Shown: positions 47,601-60,700, numbered from the stretch's first letter. The stretch: 64,000 nucleotides of DNA from Dicaeum eximium (GCA_013396995.1 VWZP01007891.1:178010-242009), one strand, 5' to 3'. The notes: generated from the letters alone by a model not told the origin. Program-made: numbers and translations.

Positions 47601-49597
47601 ATTTCAATTTCATCATGCAATGTTATAGGATAATTTATACTCAGCTGCTCCCTGTGGGGGTGAACAGAAGCAACAGCCCTGTTTAGAGCAAAGTGGCATT
47701 TTAGAGGATCTTTTACCTTGTTCAGTAGAACCTGTGCCATTTTGAGAAGGGGGCTGAACAAATCATATAGCTCTTTTACCATGGAAGAACTATGCTCTAG
47801 GATGAAATCAGGATGTTTGTCCCATCCTGATTTACATCTGTGAAATTTGAGTAGTGCTGGGGAACGCACTGCTGCACCCACAGTGCTCTCACTGAGACTC
47901 TGCCACTTGTTGCCATTGCAGTTCTGCCCATTAGTGAACATCTGGGTCAGAATCATCAACATTAATCTGCAATTCCTCAACCGTAAGTCATGACATTTTC
48001 TTTCCTATATTAAGTTTTAGAACAATACTCGGGGTTTGTGTGCCTGGCCACCTCCAGGGGCAGGAGGTGTCCTCAGGAGAGCTGGAGCTGTGGAAGCAGG
48101 GGTCTCTGCATGGAGCAGGAGCAGCTTTTCTCCGCTGGCAAAGCTGCTGTGGGTGGCACAGTCCTGGCTCACCACCACTGCCAGACACCACAGTCCTGCT
48201 TTTCTTACAGATGTTTTTCTAACCAGGGCTAGACCCAAGCTGCTGCCAAGAGTGGGCTATGCCAGGACCCCCACGTTCAGCCCCACAGAGCCAGAGGGTG
48301 TCCCCTCCCCAGCTCTGTTCATGTCAAACCTCACACAAAATTGCTGCTTCACTGAAAGCAGAACTGCTCCCCCCAACATTTCCCTTGTGGTGGGATCTGC
48401 ACCTGGGAGCTGCAGGGTGGCAGCTTTAATGGGAACCTTTGAACCCTATGGAATATGAGATCTATAGGAAGGACAAGGAGTTCTTCCTCCTTGCTGGGCA
48501 GGACAGAGCTCTCCCAGCCTCTGCCAGATGCTCTGGGTGGGCACAGGGCTCCAGCAGGCCCAGTGACCCACAGACAGCTCTGCCCAGCCCTGATGGCCTC
48601 TCCCTCTCCCCAGGCGTCATCTCCTTTGGGCTTCTGGGGAAAATCTACTCTGCCCTCTCCAAACTACCGGTGACATCTGGGCACTATGTGGAGCTGGATC
48701 TGCAGGTAGAGCCATGTCCCATCCTGTTTTCCATCCCGTGTCCCCACACTGCTGCCCTCCTTCCACATTCACACACTCTAACACCACCTTGTTCTTTGCA
48801 GAATTCCCCGTTCCCAAGCACCTTCATTGACTGGCTCCTTCAGAGTAAGTCCACCCCAGTGATGCCACAGGGATCCCCACTGGTGTCTGTGAGCCAGAAT
48901 GGGGCAGCTGCAATGGGGGACACAGTCCTGGGTAGTGGCCAAGAGTGGGGAGGGTTCTCATGGCTCTGGGGTGCAGCCAGAGCCGCCAGGTGCGGTGCAT
49001 CTCACAACAGCCCCACAGAGCACTTGTACCTCACAGGGCACGGCACTGCTGGGGGTGGTTGGGGTCCCTGCTCCTCAGACATGGCCCCCAGCTCAGATGT
49101 GAGCAGCTTTACCCCTGTGCAGTGGCAGGCCTGGAATACAGTAGCAAGAGAAAGTCTGTGCACTCCTACTTGTGCCCTGCACAGCCCTGGAAAAGTCACT
49201 TCACCTCTTATAAAAGGATTTAATAATATTTGCTTAATAAGAGTGAATAATGGTCCTCAGGATGCTGCGAGGATTAATTAATATTTGCAGAGGTGATTGG
49301 AAGAGCTTTCAACCTCATATGCATGAAAAGTTAATATATAGGGAAGGGAAGGAAGAGTTGGAAGTCTTCCCAGCTTCCCCAGAGCCGTATTCCTGAGGGC
49401 ACTAAATCATCTCTGCCCATAAAGCTGGGGGCTCTCAGGCCACTGGTACATCAGGCACTGCCGAGCCGGCTCCCATGGTGGGGGACACCTGGGGGACACC
49501 AGGGGGCTGTCAGGCTCTGGGCACCCGCAGAAGGGAGTGCACTGACCTGAGTGTCTCTCCCCCAGCCGCAGGTGTCGATCCCGGGATCAATCCGTAG
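44653..49597 (+). CDS. Single-domain BPI-fold (BPIFA/short PLUNC-like) secreted protein
   Basis: Intact gene of 373 residues with only the N-terminal BPI domain. Exons: 44653-44746, 45292-45775, 46207-46311, 46797-46943, 47227-47290, 47922-47982, 48614-48705, 48801-48843, 49566-49597 (TAG). All joins keep frame (1122 nt). The signal peptide is MPPFWCLIFLGGLLPPSQG. Residues 32-192 are Gly/Leu-rich GLLGGKGLGTG-type repeats from one exon. The BPI part shows LKVLNLENARVSWKVLRG, ANITSHIAL (sequon), LKDCNNLLGG and FCPLVNIW (disulfide pair), then KLPVTSGHYVELDLQ. After this 92-nt exon the protein stops within 24 residues (NSPFPSTFIDWLLQ, then TAGVDPGINP). Full BPIFB proteins continue with a second domain. 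A one-domain product with a GLL-rich N-terminus next to CDK5RAP1 is the arrangement of mammalian BPIFA1, but sequence identity is modest, so a truncated BPIFB3/4 duplicate is an equal possibility. Confidence 0.88.
44977..45215 (+). pseudogene. Degenerate Gly/Leu-repeat exon inside an intron
   Basis: In the intron before the repeat exon one frame reads GAGLLGTGLIGGKSG, GEGGLLGTGLLGKG and, after a TGA at 45172-45174, VLGTGLLCEG. It is clearly the same kind of repeat as the active exon at 45292. The upstream TGA at 44962-44964, the internal stop and the lack of a matching acceptor make it noncoding now. It is probably a decayed 5' part or duplicate of the repeat exon. Confidence 0.6.
45300..45560 (+). 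repeat. Coding tandem repeat, 30-bp unit (GLLGGKGLGT)
   Basis: About eight to nine units of 30 bp encoding G(L/I)LGGK(G/D)LGT or close variants. Beyond 45560 the pattern changes to GLLGNNSLLG and GLLGGAG units. The repeat period equals that in the BPIFB3-like gene, suggesting common origin of the two repeat exons. Confidence 0.9.
46488..46628 (+). mobile_element. CR1 LINE 3' tail
   Basis: Contains ACATGTGGATATGGCTTGTG, AGGACATGGTTTAGTG and the terminal GAGGTCTTTTCCAACCTGAC followed by TGGGTCTGTGATG. It lies in the intron before the 46797 exon. Confidence 0.88.
47385..47460 (-). mobile_element. CR1 LINE 3' tail, reverse orientation
   Basis: The plus strand reads AGAATCACAGAACAGTTTGG and GGAAAGGACCTCAAAGG, the reverse complement of the CR1 end. 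It is flanked by CA and TA microsatellites (47371-47385 and 47461-47510). Confidence 0.88.
47461..47510. repeat. (TA)n(CA)n microsatellite
   Basis: Mixed TA and CA dinucleotide repeat directly after the CR1 end, in the intron between the exons at 47227 and 47922. Confidence 0.9.
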
Positions 49598-50660
49598 CTG
49601 TGGACTGGCAGCGCCCTGGGGTACGGAGGATTTGCTGGTTGGGGACCTGGCTCAGAGCTCTGCTGCCAATTGTGCCCTGCCAGTGCCTGGGCTGGGTGAA
49701 AAGAGTCCTGACCCTGCTACCGGGTAGTGGGAGGTGACAGGGGCAGCACAGGGCTGCCTAAAATCTCAACTCTGGTATCCCTCCAGGTCCCCCTGCAGGT
49801 GATTCCTAAAGAGGAGGTGGGAAGGGAGGAAAACTACTCAGTGGAGAATCGACATGAAAATGGAGAAACACACCCAAGAAAAGACTCTTCTGCTCTACAT
49901 TTCAGCCTTCTCAGATTTTGGTGTCTCTGTCCAGCCTAGATTTATCTGTGCCAATGATAATCTGTGCCAACAGTGAGCTATGTTGATAATTAGCCATATT
50001 GATAATTAGCTATGTCAATGATCAGCCATGCTGATGATCAGCCATGTTGATGACACTGTGACTGTGGAGGCAGGAGCCCCAGGTCTTGCCTGTGTCCCTC
50101 CTGGCTATCATGGCCACAAACCACTTGTTATGGCACTCACTGATGAAAAAATGACCTTGATCCCCTGGTTTTTCCTCATGCCCACCCCAGCTTCACTTGG
50201 GCTGGGTTTAGGCCAGGTAATGGCTCAGCACCATTCCAGGTGCTGGATGCAGACAGTCAGGCAGGGGTTTGGTCCCCTCAGGAATTTCAGGAGTTTCCAC
50301 CAACTGGCCAAATCCTTCTGAGAAGGGAAGAGAGAAAAGGGACGAATTCAATGAGCTGTAAACACTTTGTCTTTACTCTCCTTCTGCTTCTTGATTGGCT
50401 TACCATTTCAAAAGGGATTTTTGCTGTTTCCAGTGATTTCATACTGTTAAAAAGAGGCAAAAAAGCCCCCAGCCTAATCCAGGCGCACACTCAGCCTATT
50501 TGTTCCCAAACAGCGACGCTTTGAACTGATCAGAGTGAATGCTATCCTGCCTTGTAATCTCCAAGTGGATTTGGATGTGCTGCATTGTGGGTGAGGTGGA
50601 TTTGAGTCAGATTCACACCCTTCTGTTACTCCTTACAATAAAAATGATTTTTCTTCATCT
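49598..50660 (+). other. Probable 3' UTR of the single-domain BPIF gene
   Basis: The first AATAAA after the TAG is at 50637-50642, which would give a 3' UTR of about 1 kb. A further intron in the UTR cannot be excluded. Confidence 0.4.
49977..50056. repeat. 16-bp tandem repeat, 5 copies
   Basis: Five units of 16 bp similar to GCCATGTTGATAATTA, each with small changes, downstream of the single-domain BPIF gene. Confidence 0.8.
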
Positions 50661-53600
50661 GCATTCAGCACGTGACTTGGTTCCTTTCCAAATTGCCAAA
50701 GGATTTTTGCATTTGCAAGGGTTTTGTTATTTATCTCTCCCATCAGCTACAGGAGTAACTCACATGTGAGGAATATTGAATAGGTGAGTCTGCTGGAAAG
50801 GTGGGGAACCACAGGGCTGCAGCCCCAGAGCCAGGCCTGAGTGGAACCCAAACCCTGCCAGGCTGCCAGACCCCCACTCTCACAGCTTAAAGTAGCTACA
50901 GAAACGTGGTCAATGTGGCAAATAAATATTCCCCTCATTTGTATTTATGCAGATTTATTCTGTCCCTGAGCTGCTGGTTCTTTTAGTGTGTATTCCTGCT
51001 CCCGCCTGTTGCCAATGAGCTGGGAGCTGTTTGACATGAACAAACACATCCCTGGGGCCCCAGGGAGACAGATCCCCCCCCAGGCAGGGGCTGGGACCCC
51101 CAGGACCCCAGAGAGAGCAGCAGCAGTAGCCAGCAAGCTCTTGGGCACAGGAGCTCGCTCCTGGCTGCATTGGCATCAGACTCATCCTGGGGCTGGCTGT
51201 GCCACAGCCCTGGAGCAGAATGGCTGCATGGTGAGAGACACCGGGGACAGGGACAGATGCCCAAGCCCTGCAGCCTCCAGATCCACTGGCACAGCACCGT
51301 GTGCCACCAAACATTTCCAGGTGCCCACAACAGGCACAGGGGAGTGCTGGTGCTGTTAGCTGAGAGTTTGCAGCCAGCATCCTCCTGGTACCATACTGCC
51401 AGTGCCAGGGCTCCTGCTCACATCTTCTGAGTGGCTAAATGTTCCCCTGAAAAGCTTGGAGGTTCTTGGTGCTCTTTTCCCAAGCTAATGGTGTAGCTGA
51501 TGTGTCACCAGTGCCACAGGACCACAGCCCAGCCTCTCCTGCTGCTCTTTCACTCCCTTTACCTCATCATTGTGAGAGAGCCATACCCCGAGCAGCCAAT
51601 GACACCCCTGCCCTGCCAATTAATGGCAGCAGTAATTAATGGCAACGCTAATGAGATGTGGGCATTGGGCACAGCTGGGCTAGCACCTCGCTCTGGCTGC
51701 AGTAACACCCACACCTGGGGGCTCTGGGAATGGATCTTGGTGCTGGTGATCTGCGTGTGCCCAGAGCACAAAGATGAAGGGCAGGGGCCAGGCGCCCTTT
51801 GATGACAGTGGCAGAGTCTGTCAGAGGAGGACGGGATGGGTGGCAGTGCTTGGCCCAGGCTATTGAATCTGTAATGCCTCACTGGGCACCTTCAGCTTCC
51901 AGTTCCTAAGGAAAGAGAAGGAGGAGGATGAAGGAATGTGCCAAGCCCCATTCTAGGCTCACTTGCTGTGAATGATTGCAAAAAGAGGTGTAAATATTCC
52001 CTCAGTAACCCTAGAGCCAAAACCCCAAACCTCTCCAGGTGGCACGGTGCCATCAGGCTGTGTCCCACCTCTGCTGCCACAGAGGCAGGGGTGGGCAGCC
52101 ACTGGCCACTGTGAGCCCTGTGGGGACAGCAGCAGCACCTGCACTGCTCTGACCCACCAATATTAATAAAAACGGTGCCAGGGGGCTGTCTCTGCTGCTG
52201 GCACCCCCCAGCCCCAGTGTGCCATGACAGGTGACTGGAACAGCTCAGATCTTTGCCAGCTCTGGCTGCAAGGGCACTGATGGGGTTTTTCCTGAGGTTC
52301 CTCTCACCTTACTGGGTTCCCCTATGGAGTCTGGTCTGAGCCTCTCCCAGGTTTCTGCACCCAATGACACCTGTCTGCTGTGCAGAGCATCCCAGGGATA
52401 CTGCCAGTGTTGCCACTGCTCCTGCCAGGCTCTGCTGTACTGGCTGCTGAGCATGGATAGGGAAAGCTTTCCCACCAACAGTATAAGGGCTTTTCAAAAT
52501 GCAGTTTGGATAAGAAATTTTGGGAAGAATCTTCCCTTTAATGAAATGTCAGAATGTTTCCCATTTTTAAAGGGAAGCTGGTTTTGGAATTGCCTCCTGT
52601 TTGGTTCTGATAGCTTCAACCAAAGCCTCCTACTTTTCTTTTTGAAACTTCCTGTAATTAAACTACAGAAAGATGACATTAAAAACAAAAACAAAACCAA
52701 AAACACCACCACCACAAAAAAAAAAAAAAAATTAAAAGACACTAAATAACCCAAAGAGAAGGAAGCACCTTGTTTAGTCTCAAAACCCCATAATCAGCCT
52801 GATCAAAAGTGAATCTCATTTCTGTTCCCCTCACTGTCCTTATGGATGCAGGAAGGGGAGGAGGACAATCCTTTCTGGCTGTTCATTTTCACAGCAGTGT
52901 GATGAATATTAATCACCCTCAAACCCTCTGCTGGAGGCACTACTGCAAACTGCCCTTTCCTGCAGCTGCTCTGTAATTCTTACAGGGGAGCCACAGCCGG
53001 GGCAGGTGCAGGATCTGGTGGTGACCTTGCTCTGTAAGTGGCAAACACACCCCCAGAAGTGTCCCTGAACACCCTGACAGCTCCCTTAGACGTGCCACTG
53101 TGCATCAGGCTGTTGTCACCCCTGGGTTTGCTCTCCAGGAATTGGACACCTTTCTCCTCCTCCTTAATGCAAGAATTAAATGTAGGGCAGTGAGGGTGAG
53201 ATTTGGGTGTTTTCAACACTGGTGGACTTTGCTTTTGACACCCTTGAAGACATAATGAGAAAGCCCTGTCTTGTCCTTGTGCTGGCAGCTCTGCCTGAAC
53301 TCAGGCTGGCCACCCTGCTTGTCCCCAGGCTGGCAGTACTTCCAGCTCCATGTTCCTGGTGGCAGTGGCAGCTGCTCCAGACTGGCTGCTGGGGAAGGTG
53401 GCTCAGACCCAGCAGGAACAGGGACCCTGGGTAGGGGCCCCCTTGAAATAATGTGGAAATAATTCCCTTTCACATTTCCTAGTGGAAGTTCAGCTGAAGG
53501 GGAAGAGCTCCTGCCAGGCACACAAAGCACAGAAAGTGGTCCTCTGTTTTTCACAGATACAGCTGTCCAAAGGAATTGCAGCACCTTCACCTCACAGGAG

Positions 53601-56600
53601 GCATTTTAATTACTCTATTGACTCATGCTCCTGAGAGCCCCAGGCATGTCAGAGCTCAGGCTGGGATCAGAGGGATGCAGAGAGACAGGGAGGGAATGCA
53701 TGACCATCCCTGACAGCCCCAGTGCAGCCCCACTGCCACCTCATCACAGTCCCACTGCCCTGCCCTGCCCACCAAGTGGTGCTGGGCCATTCCACACTGT
53801 CTCTGACTAGCATCAGACCATCTTCATGTCTCTGATCTGTGTCTGACTGTTAAATAACTCAGCAGCAGGGGAAAAAAAATACTTGAAAAAAATATCTGGA
53901 AGATATAGAGCCATTAATGAAAAACATCAGAAAATAGATACCAAGTAATGACACCGTGATGAGAGCTTATTAATAGGAAAGGCTAAAGATAAAACTAATT
54001 TAAACCTGATGAGACAAGACATCTCATCTTCAGGAGAATGAGAAGTCAATAGTTGTCTGTCAGTAAAGGAAATAAATTGCTCACAAGGGACGAGGGAAAG
54101 CCGCAGGACTGCTGGGCCCCAGAGAGCAGCAGTGCCTGTGACAGACTGTGAGATACCCTCTGAATTCACAAACCCCACAACTCAGAGCTGCCACTCACCA
54201 CCAGTGCCTCTGTCATTGCCATGCAGGTCACAGCCAGCAGTGCTCCGGGAAGGAACACGGACACGGAGGGAGGCTGGGACAGACAATGCCAACCTGGGGG
54301 GCTGCAGAGCAGCTTGGGGCTGGTCTGGGGGTGCACCAAACAATGGCAATGGAGAGCTTGTTGCATTTCCAGCACAGCACAGAGTTCACCACTGGCTGCA
54401 GAGGAGCCTGCAGGAAGAGCTGTACCTGCCCTGCCAGAACCCAACCACTGTGTTTCAGAAAGGAGTGAACTGAAGATAGAACTGTTTTTAGAAGTGGAAA
54501 ACAGTTTTGAAACAGTTCTTTATGTTGCATTAAATCCCAAAGCTCTGTGCAAAGAGCTGGCTTCAGAAATGGTGATGAAAAGCTGCTGAAGGAAAACTCC
54601 CTGCACTCCCAGCCCACAGCAGTCTCAGAGCAGGGAGGAGGAGGAGGCCTGGGGGAATGGGCTGGCAGGCACATGGAGCCTGTCTGCTGAAGTGAAAACC
54701 CATGAGAAAAGAGGAGGAAAGCATTTCCTCCGGCACAGCCTGGCAGGCTGCTGGCATCACTCAGAGGCAATGCCTTGTCACCTGCCACCCCCTCAGCAGA
54801 GCAAGGCTCCAGCTGACCTAAAGCAAACTGTGCTTACAGGCTTCCACCAGGGAAAACGTCCTTCCTTCCCTCCACCAGCACCATGACAAGCAGAGGGAAA
54901 ACAGACTGCAGAGCTCGAGGGGTTCTGGGGGAGAACATGATACACCATGGCCAGCTCTGGCACTGGGAAAAGCCTGACTGCTCTGCCCAAGCTGCTTCTA
55001 AAGTCTTGGAGAAGGGAGCAAGTTTGGGCAGGCGAGTGTAGGCAGGCGAGATTGTAGTTGATCAGTTTTAAACCTGTCCTTTGCAGGGAACAGGGGCTGT
55101 GACCGCCTGCTGTTGTCTGTCCCTCCACTCCCTGAGCACAGCCAAGACCTGAGGACAAACAAGTTTGTTCTCTGACGGGGGTCCGGGGAACAAACGGGCT
55201 CTTGTTCTCCCTGACAGCGACCTTTCTGCCAGGTGAAGCTATTTGTGTGTGCGGGTGATGTCCAGCCGCGCCCACACACCCTGCCAGCAGAAAGGAAAGT
55301 GCAGGCTGTGTTACGAAATTCCGGTGTCAGGAGACACCCTCGGGGCACGGCTGCTGTAGGAAAGTAAATGTCATCCCAGCACTTCAGGTCTGTACTGGGA
55401 AACCTGATCTGCCAAACGCCTCCTTAGGTGTTTGCCCATGGGCATAACTGGGGCAGGACTGACTGGAAGGGCACGACTTCGACCTGCAGAAAGCACAGGT
55501 GTACATCAGGGAGATGGGAGGTCCGGCAGAGTTCAGGGCTCTTGTCCCTCCTCAGGGTGGGAACAGAAGCGTGCAAGAAAGAACACGAGGTACAAGTTCA
55601 GCTTTCCCAACAGTTGGATTTAGGCAGCAAACCTGACAAGTGACACAGAACCCACATCCCACCTCCAGGCCTCAAGAAAAACAACATACTCCTTCTTCCA
55701 CGCGGTGCCAAAGGACTGACTCAGCCTCCAAGGTCACCGTAAGCACTTCCTAATGGATGCTTTGCTGCCTTAAAGCCTCGGTCTTCATTCCCGAGGCCTA
55801 TAAAAACTAAGGAGGCAAAGCAAATGGTGAGTGCTATGGCTCCCCGGGGAGCCCGTGCAGTGAGTATTATCACCTCCTCATCAAAATGTAAAACCCAGCT
55901 CTCCTCCTCATTAGTCTCCTGCTCTTAAAATAATGATTGTGAAACGGCCACAGCTGGCCTCAAAGCAGGATGGAGGGGGGAGGGCACACTGTGGTCTGCA
56001 TTTCCCACTTGGAATAGATGCTCCTGAGGAGGTCAAAATAAGCAGGGAAAAGTGGGTGTCAGCCCTTTCCAGGGTGTTGGCTGGGCCCTAGTCCCAAAAT
56101 GCCTGGGAATCAGGAGATGAAAGATTTGCCATAGGGCAGTTATATTTGGCCACTGCCCAGTGGACTCGATGAGCCAAGCATGTTGGCCTCAGTGCCCATC
56201 ACGTCTGAGGGCTGTTCCTTGTACATTCTGCTGCTTCCTTTGGGATTTCATCCCAAACTGCTGCCTTTTCCTGAAAGCCCCCTGGACCACAGGCTCATCC
56301 TCACTGGGCAGGAGAGGTTCAGGCCCTGGTTTGTGAACTTGGGCCAAAGACACTTTCCCTTGTGGAAGCACGAGGGCAGACCAGCCCTGTCAGCACGTCA
56401 GAGCCCACACAGACTGCGCTGACTCTGCAGATTCACTTCTAGGAGAAGGGACTCAGCTCTGAGATAATAAGCAAAATGTATTTGTTTCTTGAAGCCTAAT
56501 GAATATTCAGTGAACCATGCTGTTTTCAAAGAGATACAATTATAGCCCAGAAAGAGCTGAGCAGGGGAGGAGGCTTCGAGCAAAATCCTTTCGCATTTAT

Positions 56601-57575
56601 TTTAAAATTCTGCAAAATCATGTTGTGACTGCCCTGCTACCAGCTGTTCCTTCAAAACTGGTCATTGGCTAGAGCCTTTTACAAGGATTTATTTTAATGA
56701 CATGATTATCTGCATGAAAAGGGGTGATCCTTTCTCACGTCTCAGTTTACTCACAAGTGCAGGTCACAGGTCCTTGTTTGAATTTCACAGAACAGGCTGA
56801 AATGTGACACTGTGCAGGCAGGGTCAGCTCCAGGCTGATGAAAACAAGGAACTGTCAGATGCACTTGAAGAACTTACTGGCCATTTAAATCAATACAACC
56901 ACTTTTCTTAGTAAGCAAAGGGAAGGACATCTATAGATGTTTGGATTACAAAACTGCACCCCAGGTTTTAAGAGGCTAGAGATGACCCTCAACCAGCAGC
57001 CATCTCTTCCCATGTATGCCCCAGGCCTGGAAACAAGGAAATCTTCTCCAGACAAGATCTAATCCTCTCCAGTACCAGGGCAAGGCTGCATTCCTACAGC
57101 CTCAGACACAACAGATTCCCTGGTGCACGTTAAACACCATTTTTCATTCCACAGTCCAGCGTCACATTCCAACACACAAGCATGGCATGGGTTCTTGCAT
57201 CCCCTTTCCAAGCATTTTGTCAATATTTGGAAAGAATTAATCAAAATCTTCTGTTATTTCAGTTCTTTCTACCCTTTGACAGTACTCCTGCTATTCTCCA
57301 GCAGCTACTGGGGCTGTGTTTTGTAGGTACTACCAGCTTTTGCAGCTCCTAAATTCAGCTGAGCTCATAGGAACTGCTCTGCACATCCATCTCTCAGGCT
57401 GGGCTGTGCCAGAGGACGTGATCACAGTCAGAGGACAGACCTGCAGCACTGTGAGGGTGGGACAAGCCTCAGGGCAAGTCAAAATACACAATCTCACAGT
57501 ACTTGGATTTTGCAAGTTCACACAGTTTCTACCCCTTTGAACATACACACATCTATGAGGGTAAGCTGGCACCAA
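50661..57575. other. Intergenic DNA between the BPIF cluster and CDK5RAP1
   Basis: About 7 kb without an exon I can support on either strand. In mammals BPIFB1 sits here. I looked for BPIFB1-like segments and found none. An A-rich tract (52679-52733) is the only obvious low-complexity element. Confidence 0.45.
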
Positions 57576-57594
57576 AGTGGAAATATTTATGGAT

Positions 57595-57600
57595 TTTATT
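57595..57600 (-). terminator. Polyadenylation signal of CDK5RAP1
   Basis: AATAAA on the minus strand, about 127 nt after the CDK5RAP1 stop codon. Further A/T-rich sequence follows. Confidence 0.65.
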
Positions 57601-57726
57601 ATTTCATAAATAAATTTTAATATACATATATATCTCCCTGGTTCTCCCATATCTCCACCTGACCACACTTCCTTGTTTCTTCATGGAGATTATGTGCTGC
57701 TTCCATCCAAGGACAGCAGGGATCCC

Positions 57727-60700
57727 TCAGTGAGAAGCAGCAGCACGGGACAGCGTGGTCCGGCAGAGCGGAACTCCCCGCAGGGTCTGCGAGCTGGCAG
57801 AGGTTACCTGAAAGAAACAGCACAGGTCCTCAGGCACAGAAAGGCTGAGGAGGATACATTCTAATTTTAGGCTCTTCTGGCAGCAGCTGCCCTAGAGAAC
57901 AGCACTGTGCAAGGAAATGAGCACTGCAGGCAGGTCACCTTCACCATCACATAGTCCCCTGGCTGGGCTCTGCCCGGAGCCCCGCACTCGGCAGCATCCT
58001 CCAGCTCGGTGTCGGGGAAGATCACCTTGATGTTGCCGTCGTTCCTCCCACACAGCTCCAAGGCAGAGCGTTTGCTGGGCTGGAAAGAGGACAGGGAACA
58101 TTACCTGCATGGCAATTGCTCTGATTCACTGCTGGGCTTTATTGCCTCAGGAATTAATTGTGCACTATTGATGGTATTAAACCCACATTAACCAAGCCCT
58201 GGAACAGGGCACTGTGGCCAGAGCTGCTCAGTGACACTCACACACCAAAGCACAAATTCTGTGCTTGGCCAGAATCTAACCAATCCCATCCCCTGTGCTC
58301 AGCTCAGTGTTCTGGGAAAGTCAGGCTGTCTGCTTAAGTGTGAAGAAATGGTCTTAGGAGTCCTGTGATTACAAGGGGAAAGTGAGAAGGGAAGGCAGAA
58401 GTGGTGACTGCTGTGCACAGTGTTGGAGCCAGCAAGAAAGGAGGAGGACAAGTCTATTCCAGGCCCACTCACCCCCTCCACCAGCACCAGCTGGGCCTGT
58501 CCCACCAGCGCCGCGTTGGCCCTCGCAGCCTCCTCCCGGAAGGTGGCAATGAGCTGCTCCAGCCGCTGCTTCTTCACATCGGTGGGGACATCGTCCTGCA
58601 GCCGGTGATGCGCCCGGGTCTTCTGCACACACAGAGCCAGGGCAGCCCCTCAACACCCAGCCTGAGCTCAGAGCCTTGTCTGACCCCAGCCAGCTCCACT
58701 GCTCTTCCAGCAACAGCTTCCCACATTCCAGTTTTGCAGCTCCCGTGTGGGATGTGCCTGTGACTGTCTGTCCATAGACAGGCAATAGATTCTACTACTT
58801 CTAATCTGTGTACTGATTGGTGATCCAAATCCCTTTGCTTCCTTATGTTTCCAACCTTCTGTCATCTTCCCCAACAGCATCATACACTCTGGAGAGCATT
58901 CTAATGGAGACTTACCACCTACCCACTCTTCTCATGGAAATATCTTCTCAAAAATTCACCACTTCCCTCCAGACTTGACTGACAGACCCTTATAGCTGGG
59001 CTCCAGCCCAGCTCCATCAGCACATTCCTCATCAGCAAATAATGTATTTGCAGCCTCTGCTGACACAGTTGCTTCCCTGCAATGACCCTGGAGCATATGG
59101 AGAACCGGGTCACCAAGCACTTACCAACCCTGACACTCCTACAGGGAAGCTGGAAGCCTCCCAGGCACAACAACAGCCCTTGCAGAACCACACACCCTAC
59201 AAGTACTGCCTGGGACAAATGACATCTACCAGAATACCAAGTCTGTTGGTATGATTTTCAACAGCTTTTTAAAAAATGTGTTATTGTGAGAAACAGCACT
59301 GAGGAGTTATGGGGACACACCCAGAGATAACAGCCTTCTCCACCAGGGCCTGCACTCACCTGTCTCATGCTGTAGGCAAACAGGAAGCCGACATTGTAGC
59401 GGACTTCCCGCAGCAAGGACACCGTCTGCTGGTGATCCTCCTCTGTCTCTCCGCAGAACCCAGTGATGAAATCACTGCTCAAGCTCACTCCTGTAACAGA
59501 CACACAGCTGTGCATTTCCCTCATGGAAGACAGGAATGCTGCACTCAGGAAAGGACAGTGAGATGCAGCTGTGCAGAGCTCAGACCAAGCCAAAGGAGCA
59601 CAGACCTGGAATAGAGTCACGCACGTGCTGCACGAGCTCTAAATACGCTTCTCTTGTGTATCTGCAATGAACAGCACATGAATTTGCTAACTGAAAACCC
59701 TCAACATCAGTGAGGAGAAACCAGCAGCCCAAATCAGAGGGCAGGACACAGGGCTCCTCGTGGGGTGACCCACCCTCGCCGCATGGCCTCCAGGACTCGC
59801 GTGCTCCCACTCTGGGCTGGGAGGTGCAGCTGTTTGCAGATGTTGTGTCGCTCCTGGATGAGCTGCAGGACCTGAGGTAAGTGATCAGGAGATGTCTCAG
59901 ACAGCTTAACTGTACTAGGGTGCCAAGGGAAGAGTCTTCCCTGGGTAAAAGCCAGCAAACTGCAAACCTGCCAACTTTAGCCCCAACATCCAACTCCCAG
60001 GAGCTGCTGTTCCCAGTTTGGGAACCTACATTCTCTCTGTTTGGGAAGGCAGCACAGCCCATACCTCACATTTCAAAGTTGCCTCGCTGCCTGCAAGCAG
60101 AGGCCAAGGTGTTTATTTTACACTTGCCTCATCAGGAAAATCCTTGGGGTGTGGAGAGGTGAAACGGATCCTCATTTCTGGATCAATCCTAGAGACCTGG
60201 TCCAGCAGGTGCGAGAAGCGCAAACCTCCCGCTTTGGCTTTGTAGACTGTGCTAAAGCCACGGCTGAGGCCTGGGGCAGCCACTGACTGAAACTGCACTT
60301 CAGACAGGTCTCGAAAGCTGTTGACATTCTGACCCAAGAGGGTCACTTCTTTCACTCCCTACAAAATAAACAGAGAGGAAGAAATATAACCTGGGCAGGA
60401 TGACTGAGCTACAAGGGCAGCCATGGTTTTACTCCAAGGTGTTTCCAACAGAAGCCCGCACTTCCCTGTCTGTCATGGAGTATTATAAGGGGAATCCAAA
60501 AGCCACTGGTGGAACCCCACCACAACCTCATCTGGGCAGATAAAGGCACTGACACTGGTTACAAGTACCACTGAAAACAGTTACCAGGAACCACCCTTCC
60601 TCCCATGGTTTGGGACAGGTGGGAGTAGGCTCAGCCTCACCTGATCCGAGAGCATCCTCACTTCCTGCAGGATGGAGGCGATGGGGCGGCTCCTTTCCCG

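Noticed and set aside
48439..49281. 280-aa plus-strand open frame
   Set aside because: It contains two true exons (48614-48705 and 48801-48843) plus intron sequence. Consensus donors at both exon ends and the in-frame joint to 49566 show that it is spliced.
53207..53434. Frame FDTLEDIMRKPCLVLVLAAL resembling a hydrophobic leader
   Set aside because: No acceptor/donor pair or BPIF continuation, and no matching neighbour exon.
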